From Blautia hominis (GTDB taxonomy: Bacteria; Bacillota; Clostridia; Lachnospirales; Lachnospiraceae): a DNA stretch of 64,000 nucleotides. The notes beneath the pieces are model-generated. The model ran no database searches. It worked only from the letters and a program-made list of their open reading frames with translations, and was not told the origin of the DNA. This document shows, in pieces, positions 16,935 to 27,282 of this stretch (positions within the stretch are counted from its first letter, which is position 1; each line of letters opens with the position of its first letter). The translations under genes and the position numbers were made by a program. The stretch spans positions 1 to 64,000 of the forward strand of contig NQOF01000011.1 of NCBI GenBank assembly GCA_002270465.1, written 5' to 3'.

Positions 16935-17918
16935 TCACCCAGCGTCCTGCGGATAACGGATCCCGCAGATCCTTCTGATCTCATCCAGTTCTTTCATGAT
17001 CTGAAGACTCTCTTCCCAGGGCATGACCGGACTCTCCATCCTGCCCTCCTTAAGCATCTTCTGTACCTCCAAAGCCTCATAATGGTATCCGTTCCCCGCC
17101 ACTTCCACAACTCTTTTTTCTTTCAGCGTATCCGTACGGAAATCTTCATTTGGTTCAAACAAATATACGGTATTCGGACGCCAGAAATACGGTATTTCAA
17201 GTTCTGCCTTATCCGTGATGATCACTGCCCTGTTGTCCACTTTTCTATTGATGGAAAATACCATATCCGCCAGGCATCCGCATGGATAAGTCATCTGAAT
17301 GCATGTATTTAAATCCACTGTCTCCTCATTTTTTTCAGACCATGCATGTATTACATCCGGCGCCTCTCCCAGAAGATACTGTGCAACACTCACACCGTAG
17401 ACTCCCACATCAAGAAGTGCTCCGCCCCCAAGTCCTGCCTCAAACAGACGCCTTGTCTCCGGTTTGGCAGGCCCGCCAAATGTAAAATGCATATTATGTA
17501 CTTTCCCGTACACACCAGCCTGTATTTCCTTTCTAAGCCCCCGCATGGCAGGAATGAACCTGGTCCACATAGCTTCCATAAAAAAGGTTTGGTTCTCCTT
17601 GGCCAAATGAAGGATCTCTTCCAGTTCCCTGGCGTTCATAGTCACCGGCTTCTCGCACAATACAGGTTTCCCAGCCTTCAGGCAGGCCTTTACACACGAA
17701 AGATGCTGAGGGTGGATTGTCCCTACATACACTGCATCCACCTCTTTATCATCTACCAGCTCTTCATAAGAACAGCAGTATTTCTTTGCCTTTATCCCGT
17801 AATCATTCCTTCCGGACCTGGATGCCAACACTTCCACCTGCATATCTGCCGCTTCCTCCAGCCCCCTGGCAAACTGGGATGATATAAAACCGCCGCCCAT
17901 AATTCCCCATCTAAACAT
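16935..17918 (-). CDS. Gfo/Idh/MocA-family oxidoreductase
   Basis: The 327-residue cytosolic NAD(P)-dependent dehydrogenase acts on sugars or polyols. The N-terminal Rossmann fold shows WGIMGGGFISSQFA (residues 4-17), and the family lysine motif is CEKPVTMN near residues 93-100. The C-terminal alpha/beta domain holds GGALLDVGVYG, typical of the dihydrodiol dehydrogenase-like branch. The start follows GGAGG by 8 nt. The gene lies 25 bp upstream of the lactonase gene. A dehydrogenase that makes a lactone next to a lactonase is a coherent pair, perhaps in sugar oxidation, but the substrate is not shown. Confidence 0.92.
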   Translation of the reverse strand: MFRWGIMGGGFISSQFARGLEEAADMQVEVLASRSGRNDYGIKAKKYCCSYEELVDDKEVDAVYVGTIHPQHLSCVKACLKAGKPVLCEKPVTMNARELEEILHLAKENQTFFMEAMWTRFIPAMRGLRKEIQAGVYGKVHNMHFTFGGPAKPETRRLFEAGLGGGALLDVGVYGVSVAQYLLGEAPDVIHAWSEKNEETVDLNTCIQMTYPCGCLADMVFSINRKVDNRAVIITDKAELEIPYFWRPNTVYLFEPNEDFRTDTLKEKRVVEVAGNGYHYEALEVQKMLKEGRMESPVMPWEESLQIMKELDEIRRICGIRYPQDAG

Positions 17919-17974
17919 ATAAATACCTCCTCATCCGTTCAGTCTCGGGTTATTTTTCCTCAATTATACCACAA

Positions 17975-18010
17975 ACGGACAGCCGGGAATATACTTTCCC
18001 GCCTGTCCGT
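17975..18010 (-). terminator. strong hairpin, possible terminator of the GH3 gene
   Basis: ACGGACAG pairs with CTGTCCGT, and inside it GGGAA pairs with TTCCC. On the minus strand it is followed only by TTTGTGG, so termination strength is uncertain. The surrounding gap (17919-18230) otherwise holds MITE copy C and no gene. Confidence 0.5.
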
Positions 18011-18019
18011 TAAAAATAT

Positions 18020-18150
18020 GTAACAGTTCAGACAAGCTGAACCATTACGCATCCAGCCGTAAAAAACGCTTCGCGATGGGCTGGATGCCTGCCGGCACTA
18101 CTTTTTCATACGGTCAGCGCAGTGAATGCGCAGACCTACTGAATAGTTAC
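18020..18150 (-). mobile_element. MITE of the GTAACTATTCAGT family, copy C
   Basis: Right end CAGACCTACTGAATAGTTAC is perfect; left end GTAACAGTTCAG is diverged. It shares ACGGTCAGCGCAGTGAATGCG with copy B. Flanks are only roughly alike (AAAAATAT against CAAAAATG), so the target duplication has drifted. Same orientation as copies B and D. Confidence 0.85.
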
Positions 18151-18230
18151 CAAAAATGTACTTTTTCAATCATTCCATGAATAAGTCCGCAGACCCGCTT
18201 TCAAGCAGCCAGGCCCCGCGCTATATTCCT

Positions 18231-20510
18231 CTATTTCCCATCCACTGCTGCCTGGAGTTTTGCTATGAGTTCCTGTACTTCCCGTGTACTGACCCCCGCA
18301 AAACTTCTGAATGTCCTAAGCGGTGAGTTCTCCATCATTTTAAGAGACATTTCCGGAGAAATGGCTTCACTGGCTGCACTTTCCCCATCATCTCCTGCCC
18401 CGATATTTTCCATCATGGTTTTCAACAGCCCACTCATGATTTCTTTCGCTTTAGGCTCTGCCAACAGTTCTGCGACTGTGGTATTCATATGGATCGTTAC
18501 GGGAATTTCTGTTGTGGAGACAAGCTGTACCGCATCCCTTAAATGGATGTCCCTGGATGAACTTCCCACAAGGATCTCATATGTCCCGGTAGCTGCATAC
18601 CAGTCTGAAATTTCTGTATTATACCACGCAAAACTTCTCTTATCCAGCTCCATTATAACTGTCTTTTCCTCGCCCGGTTCCAGCTCCACTTTGGCAAAAT
18701 TCTTCAGTTCTTTCACCGGTCTGCTCACAACCCCTGTCTTATCCGCCACATAGAGCTGCACAATTTCCCTGCCTGCCATGTCCCCCGTATTTTTAACTTT
18801 AAGGGAAACGGTCAGCCTGTCCGTATCCTTTATTTCTTTTGCGGAGAGCTTCAGATCACTGTAGGCAAAGGTAGTATAACTCAGGCCATAACCAAAGGGA
18901 TAGCGAACAGGCATTTCCTTTGTATCATAATAGCGGTACCCAACAAATACGCCTTCCCTGTACTCCACGGTCTTCCCATCTCCGGGGAAATTCAGATAGG
19001 AAGGATTATCACACAGTTTATACGGAATGGTCTCTGCCAGCTTACCGCACGGATTTGCCCTGCCGAAAAGAAGATCCACCTGAGCCTCTCCCACTGCCTG
19101 TCCGCACAGGTAGGATTCCAGGATGCCCTTCACATCATCCGCCCAGGGCATTTCCACAGGAGAACCATTGTGAAGGACCACCACGGTATTGGGCTGTACC
19201 TTTACGATCTCAGCGATCAGTCTGTTCTGGCATTCCGGCATTCTCATATGCTCCCGATCATACCCCTCCGATTCAAACGCATCGGGAAGCCCTGCAAATA
19301 TCACAGCTATATCCGCATTCTCTGCTGCTGCAACAGCCTCTGCAAGCATGGCTTCATCTGCCTTATCTTCTTTCACATCATATCCCTGGGCATAGGACAC
19401 ATCCGCATATTTCTTCACAGCCTCCAGTGCGCCGGTCACCTTAAACGAGTTAATGTGTGAACTTCCGCCGCCCTGGAACCTGGGCTTCTCTGCAAATTTA
19501 CCGATAAATGCAATCTTCTGACCATTCTCTTTCAGCGGCAGGATCCCGTCATTTTTCAGCAGCACCATGGATTCCCTGGCAATCTTTCCCGCCAGTTTAT
19601 GATCTTCCTCCCTATCGAAGTTTCCGGGCTGTCGGTTATCCGTGAATTTAAAGATAATGTTCAGGATCCTTTCCACTGCAGTATCCAGAACCTCTTCCTT
19701 AAGCTCACCGGATCTCACAGCTTCCACGATCTCCGCATCCGTATGTCCGCCGCTTGCCGGCATCTCCAGGTCAAGCCCTGCTTCCAGTCCTTTTACCCTG
19801 TCATTGACTGCACCCCAGTCAGACATAACATATCCTTCAAATCCCCACTCGTCTCTCAGGATTTCTGTAAGCAGCCTGTGATTCTCAGACGCAAAGATGC
19901 CGTTGATCTTATTATAAGAGCACATCACCGTATCCGGTCTGCTTTCCTTGACTGCTGTTTCAAATGCAGCCAGATAAATCTCCCGGAATGTCCTCTCATC
20001 AATTTCAGAGGAACAAGACATTCTCCTGTGTTCCTGATTATTTGCGGCAAAATGTTTGATGGAGGTTCCCACATTTTTAGACTGCACACCCTTTATGTGT
20101 GCCGCAGCCATCTGGGAAGCCAGGTACGGGTCTTCGGAAAAATACTCAAAATTTCTTCCGCACAGAGGAGACCGCTTAATATTCACTGCCGGCCCTAAGA
20201 TCACCGACAGATTTTCTGCCTGGCATTCCTCACCAAGTGTCTCCCCCAAAGTTTCCAGCAGCTCTCTGTCAAAAGAGCAGGCGGTAGCACAGGCAGTAGG
20301 AAAACATACTGCTTTGATACTCTCATTTGCACCAAGATGGTCTGCTTCTTTATCCTGTTTTCTAAGTCCGTGAGGTCCGTCGCTGACCATCACCTCAGGG
20401 ATACCCAGCCTTTCCACACTTTTCAAATGCCAGAAATCCTTACCGGAACACATGCCTGCTTTCTCTTCCAGAGTCATTTGTTTTACAATTGCTTTAACAT
20501 CTCGCTTCAT
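18231..20510 (-). CDS. glycoside hydrolase family 3, beta-glucosidase-like
   Basis: The 759-residue cytosolic enzyme (no signal peptide) removes terminal beta-linked sugars. The GH3 N-terminal TIM barrel holds DGPHGLR near 45-50, the substrate-binding KHF(A)ANNQE near 152-160, and the nucleophile Asp231 in GYVMSDWGAV. The second alpha/beta domain starts near 330 (SMVLLKNDGILPL), and a fibronectin III-like domain starts near 600 (VSLKVKNTGDMAG). A short C-terminal extension of about 90 residues (from ISPEMSLKMMENSPLRTF) is common in gut Firmicutes enzymes. The start at 20510 follows AAAGGAGCG. It is divergent from an AraC regulator that probably controls it. Confidence 0.95.
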   Translation of the reverse strand: MKRDVKAIVKQMTLEEKAGMCSGKDFWHLKSVERLGIPEVMVSDGPHGLRKQDKEADHLGANESIKAVCFPTACATACSFDRELLETLGETLGEECQAENLSVILGPAVNIKRSPLCGRNFEYFSEDPYLASQMAAAHIKGVQSKNVGTSIKHFAANNQEHRRMSCSSEIDERTFREIYLAAFETAVKESRPDTVMCSYNKINGIFASENHRLLTEILRDEWGFEGYVMSDWGAVNDRVKGLEAGLDLEMPASGGHTDAEIVEAVRSGELKEEVLDTAVERILNIIFKFTDNRQPGNFDREEDHKLAGKIARESMVLLKNDGILPLKENGQKIAFIGKFAEKPRFQGGGSSHINSFKVTGALEAVKKYADVSYAQGYDVKEDKADEAMLAEAVAAAENADIAVIFAGLPDAFESEGYDREHMRMPECQNRLIAEIVKVQPNTVVVLHNGSPVEMPWADDVKGILESYLCGQAVGEAQVDLLFGRANPCGKLAETIPYKLCDNPSYLNFPGDGKTVEYREGVFVGYRYYDTKEMPVRYPFGYGLSYTTFAYSDLKLSAKEIKDTDRLTVSLKVKNTGDMAGREIVQLYVADKTGVVSRPVKELKNFAKVELEPGEEKTVIMELDKRSFAWYNTEISDWYAATGTYEILVGSSSRDIHLRDAVQLVSTTEIPVTIHMNTTVAELLAEPKAKEIMSGLLKTMMENIGAGDDGESAASEAISPEMSLKMMENSPLRTFRSFAGVSTREVQELIAKLQAAVDGK

Positions 20511-20637
20511 ATTTATCCGCTCCTTTGCATAAATGCACCATGCTTTTTTACCGTTGTGCCGCATGATGAGGTATATCATTAAAATACCACGCAAACGCCC
20601 GAATGAATATCATAATCCTGCTGTTTTTATCATATTA

Positions 20638-20666
20638 TTGTCACAAATTCTCATTTCTGTTATACT
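20638..20666 (+). promoter_or_regulatory. promoter of the AraC-type regulator
   Basis: TTGTCA at 20638-20643, 17 bp, TATACT at 20661-20666, 35 nt before the start codon, in the divergent gap to the GH3 gene. Confidence 0.7.
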
Positions 20667-20701
20667 TAAATAAGCTTATATGATCTCTGGAGGAACACCA
20701 C

Positions 20702-21904
20702 ATGGATATGCAAACCATCCGCCATAACTGCCGCCTGCTTTATCACTTGACACAGATACCTGTCTTCTGCCAGGCACCGGACGGCAGCATATGCTTCACC
20801 TATCCCCGGCTTGAAGGTATGGACTTATTCCCCCTTCCCCGCATGCCCAAGAAACTGCCCCGAAAAGGTACGGCCCCGCTGCCTGTTCTCTTCATGGAAA
20901 ACAGCGCGTATTACAGTGCCGGACTCTCTCTTCCCCCGGCTGACGGTTGTTTTTCTCTTCACTTTGGTCCCTGTCTCTTTTCCCGGCTTTCCGACAGGGA
21001 ATTGAAACAGGCTTTCCCGGGGCTGTGCGCACTGTCTCCGGGCAGCCGTTACACGCTAATGTCAGCGCTGCCTGTTATGGAGCAGGAATACTTTTATAAT
21101 TATCTTTCCCTGGCCTGCAGCTTATTCTACCGGGAACGAATCAATGCGGAGGATATTATGGAGGCAAATGACCTGATCACTCCCGCACCTATACCTGCTG
21201 CTGTGCAAAAGACACTCTTTCATAGAAGAGAATCCTCCGCGTTTCACACACCTTATTCCTACGAAAAAAATCTCCTGGACGCCGTGCGTGCAGGAGACCT
21301 TATACGTGCCAAAGAATGTATGAACGAATTAAGCCTTACAGGTAAACCGGGAATTCTCTCTGCAGATCCCCTGCGGCACGCGCAGAATCTTTTCATTGCC
21401 CACATTACCCAGATCACCAGGGCCGCTATTGAAGGCAGCGCGGAGGAAGATATAGCCTATGCAATGAGCGACAGCTTTATCCAAGCTTCTGAAAAATGCA
21501 CTTCCATCACACGCCTTCTTACTCTGCGTGACCAGGCCACCTGTGAATTCACGGCTGCAGCGGCAAAGGCAAAAGGTATCACCACCCATTCTCCGGCCAT
21601 ACGCAGAGCCGTGAATTTCATAAATGACCATCAGCAGGAAAAAATATGCCTCTCCGACATTGCCCATGCAGCGGGATTGAGCAAAGACCGTTTCTCCCAT
21701 CTGTTCCGCCAGGAAATGGCTATAAGCCCTATGGAATACCTGAACCGGAAGCGTGTGGAGACATCCAAGTCTCTGCTGACTGTTTTTCAGTATTCTATTT
21801 CTGAAATCAGCATGATACTGGCCTTTTCCAGTCAGAGTCATTATATTTCCGTGTTTAAAAAATACACAGGCATGACTCCCAGGCAGTATCGGGATTCTTT
21901 CTAA
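20702..21904 (+). CDS. AraC-family transcriptional regulator
   Basis: The 400-residue regulator has an unassigned N-terminal sensing part (1-290) and a C-terminal AraC/XylS DNA-binding domain with two helix-turn-helix motifs. The first is LSDIAHAAGLSKDRFSHLF near 315-333 and the second SISEISMILAFSSQSHYISVF near 362-382, closing with the signature KKYTGMTPRQYR. The start codon follows CTGGAGGAA. It is divergent from the GH3 gene across a 190-bp gap and is likely its activator in response to a sugar; that link is an inference from position. Confidence 0.93.
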   Translation: MDMQTIRHNCRLLYHLTQIPVFCQAPDGSICFTYPRLEGMDLFPLPRMPKKLPRKGTAPLPVLFMENSAYYSAGLSLPPADGCFSLHFGPCLFSRLSDRELKQAFPGLCALSPGSRYTLMSALPVMEQEYFYNYLSLACSLFYRERINAEDIMEANDLITPAPIPAAVQKTLFHRRESSAFHTPYSYEKNLLDAVRAGDLIRAKECMNELSLTGKPGILSADPLRHAQNLFIAHITQITRAAIEGSAEEDIAYAMSDSFIQASEKCTSITRLLTLRDQATCEFTAAAAKAKGITTHSPAIRRAVNFINDHQQEKICLSDIAHAAGLSKDRFSHLFRQEMAISPMEYLNRKRVETSKSLLTVFQYSISEISMILAFSSQSHYISVFKKYTGMTPRQYRDSF

Positions 21905-21962
21905 AAAAATCCTATCTTCCAGCGGACTGACAACCTGTCAGTGCTTCTGGAAAATAGGATTC
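21904..21962 (-). terminator. intrinsic terminator of the V/A-ATPase operon
   Basis: AATCCTATYTTCCAG pairs with CTGGAAAATAGGATT; an inner GACTGACA/TGTCAGT stem extends it. On the minus strand it ends in a run of seven T. It lies between two converging genes and can serve both. Confidence 0.88.
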
Positions 21963-21976
21963 TTCCATCAGACATA

Positions 21977-22660
21977 TCAGCCCGCGCTGTATGCGCGTTC
22001 TCTGTCCTTTTCCTTATAATGATGCGCTTCTTCAAGCATCATATCTTTTACTTTCATCAGACGGATCTGTGTACTTCTCTCGCTCTCGTCCAACTTCATG
22101 GTAATATACTTAATATTTTCCTGCGTCTCCGGAATGATAACATGTTCCAGAGCGTTTACTCTGCGTCGGGTCTTCTCAATCTCGGAAGCCATAAGCTGGC
22201 AGGACTTCTCTATCTCCGCAAGCTTCAGCATATCCGGCAGGATATCTGCCAGAGATTTCACCGCGCCGTCCAGGTCACCTGATGTAAAGGCAAAACCGTA
22301 GGAATAGATGTCATTTGCATCCGCGGTCCTGGTCTGGGACTGGAAGACAGGAATGTCAACACTCATGACATTCTTCTTGCCCGCATCCAGATACACCTCT
22401 TGTTTTGGTGCCATCAGCGCTGTGTTCAAGGTCTGTTCGGACATGCCGGCTTTTGCGATCACGAAGTTCTTGTTAGCCTCTTTAATACCCTCTTCCACTT
22501 TCAGGCGCAGAGCCATATTTTCTCTTGCCAGATCCAGGAACTGACGCATAAGCTCGTCACGTTTGTCCTTCAAAAGCTTGTGGCCCTTGACGGCGGTAAC
22601 CAGCTTTTTCTTCTGCTTGGTAAGCTCCATTCTGGTAGGATTCACCTGGGTAGATGCCAA
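21977..22660 (-). CDS. atpD: V/A-type ATP synthase subunit D (central stalk)
   Basis: The 227-residue subunit forms the rotating central shaft of the V/A-type ATPase. It shows the family start ASTQVNPTRMELTKQKKKL, long N- and C-terminal helices forming a coiled coil, and RRVNALEHVIIPETQENIKY-type C-terminal block (split: RRVNALEH, then IPETQENIKYI). I place the start at a TTG at 22660, which has AGAGGTG 7 nt upstream and gives the canonical N-terminus. It is the last gene of the operon, 69 bp after atpB, and is followed by the terminator. Confidence 0.95.
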   Translation of the reverse strand: MASTQVNPTRMELTKQKKKLVTAVKGHKLLKDKRDELMRQFLDLARENMALRLKVEEGIKEANKNFVIAKAGMSEQTLNTALMAPKQEVYLDAGKKNVMSVDIPVFQSQTRTADANDIYSYGFAFTSGDLDGAVKSLADILPDMLKLAEIEKSCQLMASEIEKTRRRVNALEHVIIPETQENIKYITMKLDESERSTQIRLMKVKDMMLEEAHHYKEKDRERAYSAG

Positions 22661-22729
22661 GACAATCACCTCTTTCTATGCATTTTCTGATGGAACAGCA
22701 GGATATTTTGTCCTGCTGTCCCGCCGGCA

Positions 22730-24103
22730 TTATTGTTTACCGTAATATTCATCAAGGAATTTATCATCAATACGTTTCAGCTCGCTCCTCGGCAGTATGG
22801 AGAGCAGCTTCCAGCCGATACGCAGTGTCTCCTCAATATCGCGGTTTGTGGTATAGCCCTGTGAAACATACTCTGCCTCAAAAGCGTCCGCGAATTTAGC
22901 ATAGATAAGGTCAATATCAGAAAGCGCCGCCTCACCGAGGATCGTCATCAGCTCTTTTGCCTCTTTACCACGGGCATAAGCAGCGAATAACTGGTTCATG
23001 GTGTTTGCATGGTCAGCACGTGTCTTGCCTTCACCGATACCTTTATCTTTCAGTCGTGACAGAGACGGCAGAACATCAATCGGCGGTGTTACACCCTTTC
23101 TGTAAAGCTCACGGCTCAGGATGATCTGACCCTCAGTGATATATCCGGTAAGGTCAGGGATCGGATGGGTTTTATCATCCTCAGGCATGGTCAGGATCGG
23201 GATCATGGTAATGGAACCATTACTTCCTTTCTTACGTCCTGCTCTTTCATACATGGTTGCCAGGTCTGTGTACATGTAACCCGGATATCCACGGCGTCCC
23301 GGAACCTCTTTACGGGCTGCGGAAACCTCACGCAGTGCATCTGCGTAGTTTGTGATATCGGTAAGGATTACCAGTACATGCATATCCTTTTCAAATGCAA
23401 GATATTCTGCTGCGGTGAGGGCCATCTTAGGCGTTGCGATACGCTCAACAGCCGGGTCATTTGCCAGGTTGATGAACAGAACTGTTCTGTCAATGGCTCC
23501 TGTCTCTTTAAAGCTTTCAATAAAGAAGTTTGACTCCTCAAAGGTAATACCTAAAGCGGCAAATACAACGGCGAAGTTCTCACCCGTACCGCGAACCTTA
23601 GCCTGTCTCGCAATCTGTGCTGCCAGCTGCGCATGAGGAAGACCTGATGCGGAGAAAATCGGCAGCTTCTGGCCACGAACCAGTGTGTTCAGACCATCAA
23701 TGGCAGATACACCGGTCTGAATGAACTCTTCCGGGTACATCCTGGCAGCCGGGTTCATAGGCAGACCATTGATATCACGTCTCTCATCCGGAAGGATCTC
23801 CGGACCTTCATCTATAGGACGTCCCATACCGTCGAATACACGGCCCAGCATATCCTCAGATACCCCAAGCTCCATGCTTCGTCCCAGGAAACGCACCTTA
23901 CTGTCAGACAGGTTGATACCTGTAGAACTCTCGAAAAGCTGTACCAGGGCATCACTTCCGTTGATCTCTAGTACACGGCAGCGGCGTGTCTCACCGCTTG
24001 CCAGCTCGATCTCACCTAATTCATCAAAATGTACATTTTCAACACCGCGCACCAACATCAGAGGGCCGGCAACTTCCTGTATGGTTCTATACTCTTTCGG
24101 CAT
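22730..24103 (-). CDS. atpB: V/A-type ATP synthase subunit B (non-catalytic)
   Basis: The 457-residue regulatory nucleotide-binding subunit alternates with A in the head of the ATPase. The N-terminal beta barrel starts [15 protein letters not shown]; the central domain holds [22 protein letters not shown] in which the Walker A lysine is absent, as expected for B; later come [15 protein letters not shown] and the stator-facing end [14 protein letters not shown]. The start ATG at 24101-24103 overlaps the atpA stop (TAATG), which indicates translational coupling and equal expression of the two head subunits. Confidence 0.97.
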   Translation of the reverse strand: MPKEYRTIQEVAGPLMLVRGVENVHFDELGEIELASGETRRCRVLEINGSDALVQLFESSTGINLSDSKVRFLGRSMELGVSEDMLGRVFDGMGRPIDEGPEILPDERRDINGLPMNPAARMYPEEFIQTGVSAIDGLNTLVRGQKLPIFSASGLPHAQLAAQIARQAKVRGTGENFAVVFAALGITFEESNFFIESFKETGAIDRTVLFINLANDPAVERIATPKMALTAAEYLAFEKDMHVLVILTDITNYADALREVSAARKEVPGRRGYPGYMYTDLATMYERAGRKKGSNGSITMIPILTMPEDDKTHPIPDLTGYITEGQIILSRELYRKGVTPPIDVLPSLSRLKDKGIGEGKTRADHANTMNQLFAAYARGKEAKELMTILGEAALSDIDLIYAKFADAFEAEYVSQGYTTNRDIEETLRIGWKLLSILPRSELKRIDDKFLDEYYGKQ

Positions 24104-25869
24104 TAGAAGTCCTCCTTCCCAAATACATTGGCAATATCAGCAGCAAGCTCTTTTAAAACTGCATAATATTCTTTGTCCAGTTTGTCCTCAGTCACATATT
24201 TAAAACGGCCGATCTTCTCACGTACTTCCATTTTGATCAGACCCTGGATATTCGCACCTTTTTCCAGTGCCTCCTTGGCCTGCTCATAGAAAGCCAGAAC
24301 CAGCTTCATCATCAGATGCTGTTTCTTCAGTGAACTGTAGGTGTCCACCTCATGGAAAGAGTTCTGATGCAGGAAGTCCTCACGGATGGAACGGGCAGCC
24401 TCCATTTTCAGCCTGTCAGAAGCTGAGAGGGCATCCATACCAACCATCTTAACGATCTCTTCCAGTTCCGCCTCATCCTGCAGAAGACTCATGAGCTTCT
24501 GGCGGTTCTCCATCCAGTCTGCAGCCACATTATCGTCAAACCAGTCAGCCATGTTATCCACATACAGGGAATAGCTGGTCAGCCAGTTGATCGCCGGGAA
24601 ATGACGTTTGTATGCCAGTGCGGAATCCAGTCCCCAGAACACCTTAACGATACGAAGGGTTGCCTGGGATACAGGCTCGGAAATATCACCACCCGGAGGG
24701 GATACGGCTCCGATAACGGAAAGTGCACCCTCTCTCTGGTCGCTTCCCAGAGAAACCACATGTCCGGCTCTCTCGTAGAACTGCGCCAGACGGGAACCCA
24801 GGTATGCAGGGTAACCTTCCTCACCGGGCATCTCTTCCAGACGTCCTGACATCTCTCTAAGTGCCTCTGCCCAACGTGATGTGGAGTCTGCCATCAGAGC
24901 TACGGAATAACCCATATCACGGAAATATTCTGCAATGGTGATACCTGTATAAATAGAAGCCTCACGTGCCGCAACAGGCATATCAGAGGTATTTGCGATC
25001 AGAACGGTACGTTCCATCAAGGACTGTCCTGTTTTCGGGTCTTTCAGTTCAGGGAACTCGTTCAGAACGTCTGTCATCTCGTTTCCACGCTCGCCGCATC
25101 CGATATAAACCACGATGTCGGCCTCAGCCCATTTTGCAAGCTGATGCTGGATAACTGTCTTACCGCTTCCGAAAGGTCCCGGAACGGCTGCCACACCGCC
25201 TTTTGCGATAGGGAAGAACGTATCCACTACTCGCTGTCCTGTTACCAGGGGCATTTCCGGCGGCAGTTTTTTCAGATAAGGACGGCCTTTACGAACCGGC
25301 CATGTCTGCATCATTCCCACTTCTTTGTCACCGTCTTTTGTTTCAATAACAGCAACAACGTCTTCCACCGTAAATTCACCGGCTTTGATCTCTTTTACCT
25401 TACCATTGATCCCGTAAGGAACCATGATCTTATGGTTCACGACGATGGTCTCCTGTACGGTACCGATAATATCGCCGTTCTGTACCTCGTCACCAACTTT
25501 AACAGTAGGAACGAAATTCCATTTCTTATCTCTCTTCAGAGAAGGAACCTCAACACCACGCTTTAAGTTGGTGCCGGAAACCTTCATGATCTCATCCAGC
25601 GGACGCTGGATACCATCATAGATACTTGTGATAAGACCCGGTCCAAGTTCTACGGAAAGAGGCGCATTCATGGATTCAACCGGTTCTCCCGGCCCCAGTC
25701 CTGATGTCTCCTCGTATACCTGAACACTGGCTTCGTCACCGTGCATCTCGATGATCTCACCAATCAGACGCTGATTACTAACACGGACAACGTCGAACAT
25801 GTTTGAGTCCCTCATGCCCTCCGCGATAACCAGCGGTCCTGCAACTTTTTTAATCGTACCTTTGCTCAT
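24103..25869 (-). CDS. atpA: V/A-type ATP synthase subunit A (catalytic)
   Basis: The 588-residue catalytic subunit hydrolyses or makes ATP. Walker A is GPFGSGKTV at 231-239; the catalytic glutamate lies in [16 protein letters not shown] near 255-270; the non-homologous bulge domain typical of A subunits lies at about 110-190. It has no intein, unlike some archaeal and fungal relatives. The start follows AGGTGAT. The gene is the seventh in the operon, preceded by atpF with a 94-bp gap and coupled to atpB by a 1-nt overlap. Confidence 0.98.
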   Translation of the reverse strand: MSKGTIKKVAGPLVIAEGMRDSNMFDVVRVSNQRLIGEIIEMHGDEASVQVYEETSGLGPGEPVESMNAPLSVELGPGLITSIYDGIQRPLDEIMKVSGTNLKRGVEVPSLKRDKKWNFVPTVKVGDEVQNGDIIGTVQETIVVNHKIMVPYGINGKVKEIKAGEFTVEDVVAVIETKDGDKEVGMMQTWPVRKGRPYLKKLPPEMPLVTGQRVVDTFFPIAKGGVAAVPGPFGSGKTVIQHQLAKWAEADIVVYIGCGERGNEMTDVLNEFPELKDPKTGQSLMERTVLIANTSDMPVAAREASIYTGITIAEYFRDMGYSVALMADSTSRWAEALREMSGRLEEMPGEEGYPAYLGSRLAQFYERAGHVVSLGSDQREGALSVIGAVSPPGGDISEPVSQATLRIVKVFWGLDSALAYKRHFPAINWLTSYSLYVDNMADWFDDNVAADWMENRQKLMSLLQDEAELEEIVKMVGMDALSASDRLKMEAARSIREDFLHQNSFHEVDTYSSLKKQHLMMKLVLAFYEQAKEALEKGANIQGLIKMEVREKIGRFKYVTEDKLDKEYYAVLKELAADIANVFGKEDF

Positions 25870-25963
25870 CGGAACGAATCACCTGCTTTCTAAATTAGTT
25901 CGTATCTGTGACATTTCGCCACCAAAATTCCGGTAACTGCGGCGCTGCCGCTAACCGGACCTT

Positions 25964-26284
25964 TTAATTATTGCTGAAAAGAATATCCGATCCAACAGCC
26001 TTCTCCACGGATAATTTAACTCCCTGCACACCTTCACCGGTATTTCCGAAAACACCGGGTATCAGGATAATTGCAGGAAGGAGCTGTTCCTGAAATTTAT
26101 CAATCGTCTTTTTACACTCTGCAGCCAGCGCTTCTGTGATATAGATTATCCCATATTTGCTTGCTGCCAGATGTTCCAGTTTTTCTTCAGCTTCTTTTCG
26201 GGATGTTACCGGGAAGGTATCCAGACCCAGTGTAGCAAACCCGTAAATACTGTCGTAATCGCCCACAACTGCAATCTTAAACAT
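25964..26284 (-). CDS. atpF: V/A-type ATP synthase subunit F
   Basis: The 106-residue subunit binds D in the central stalk and can inhibit ATP hydrolysis. It has the family start MFKIAVVGDYDSIYGFATLG, and the alpha/beta fold block GIIYITEALA near 55-65. Its start overlaps the end of atpC by 8 bp, so the two are translationally coupled. Confidence 0.93.
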   Translation of the reverse strand: MFKIAVVGDYDSIYGFATLGLDTFPVTSRKEAEEKLEHLAASKYGIIYITEALAAECKKTIDKFQEQLLPAIILIPGVFGNTGEGVQGVKLSVEKAVGSDILFSNN

Positions 26285-27254
26285 ACATTTCCCTTACCCT
26301 TTCCCGGATGGAATCATCCGAAAGCCCGCTGCGTTTGCCGGACAAAATGATTCGTACCGTTTTAATCTCGTTCTCCCTGGCAAGCACATAGGCAACCAGA
26401 GGTCCCACTGAAAATGACTGATATTTCTGAGGCTGCATGGTCTCCATCATACGGTTGTCGCACCAGCGTTCAAATGCGGACATAGACTCTGCAATGGCTT
26501 TTCCGCCCTCTGCATAAGCAGTGCCTGACAAATATTCCACAATGGCATCAATGCCGCTTACTGCTGCTTTGGAAAGCTGTGCCACACTTAAGGATTCGCA
26601 TTCCACCATGGCACGCTTCATAAAGTCCATGTTTTTTGCGGTTTTCTGTGAACGCACAGCGATCTTAATATCTGCTATGGCAACGGTAGACTCCGCATAA
26701 TCCTTGATAATGCTGTCCTTCGCTTCCCTGCCTGCTGCATAGATGGCTTCCAGGGCTGCCTTGTCCACAATAACATCACAGAGCTGTCCGTCCCTTGTGT
26801 GAAGCAGTGTCTCGTAGGCCTCTTTCGCAGCACCGGCCATATATTTGGGAAGTCTGGAAAAATCCTTGCTCCTCACGATCTCCAGCATCTCTTCCGGTGA
26901 AATGGCAGTGTCATCATAATAGATGTTCATGGCCCTGCCGTTCTCCTCCGTACATACATCCTTGATGGCTGCCTTCAGATTGTGGAACATATTCGGGTAG
27001 GAAAGTACATCAAAAACGGACATATCAACACCCAGGTCTTTAATATTTTCCCATATCTTTTCCTGCTCCCTGGTTAATATTGCCTCTGCATTCACCGGCG
27101 TATCCGCGCCGCCCCAACCCTTTTCCTGTATAAGCTGCAGGCACTGCTCCTCTGTCTGGCAGGCCATGAGCTGGTCAAGAGTGGCAGAAGTGAATAACGC
27201 CGTCTCAAGCGCACGGATTCGCGCAACCGCATAGGTATATTTTGTATCAATCAA
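26277..27254 (-). CDS. atpC: V/A-type ATP synthase subunit C
   Basis: The 325-residue subunit links the central stalk to the membrane ring (AC39-like, three-fold helical bundle). It starts YTYAVARIRALETALFT and contains NMFHNLKAAIKD near 95-106 and the C-terminal GPLVAYVLARENEIKTVRI-type block (LARENEIKTVRI) near 290. The start is a TTG at 27254 with GGAGG 7 nt upstream. It overlaps atpF and follows atpE by 28 bp. Confidence 0.95.
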   Translation of the reverse strand: MIDTKYTYAVARIRALETALFTSATLDQLMACQTEEQCLQLIQEKGWGGADTPVNAEAILTREQEKIWENIKDLGVDMSVFDVLSYPNMFHNLKAAIKDVCTEENGRAMNIYYDDTAISPEEMLEIVRSKDFSRLPKYMAGAAKEAYETLLHTRDGQLCDVIVDKAALEAIYAAGREAKDSIIKDYAESTVAIADIKIAVRSQKTAKNMDFMKRAMVECESLSVAQLSKAAVSGIDAIVEYLSGTAYAEGGKAIAESMSAFERWCDNRMMETMQPQKYQSFSVGPLVAYVLARENEIKTVRIILSGKRSGLSDDSIRERVREMYV

Positions 27255-27282
27255 GATAATTCCTCCTTCTTGCGGTTATCGC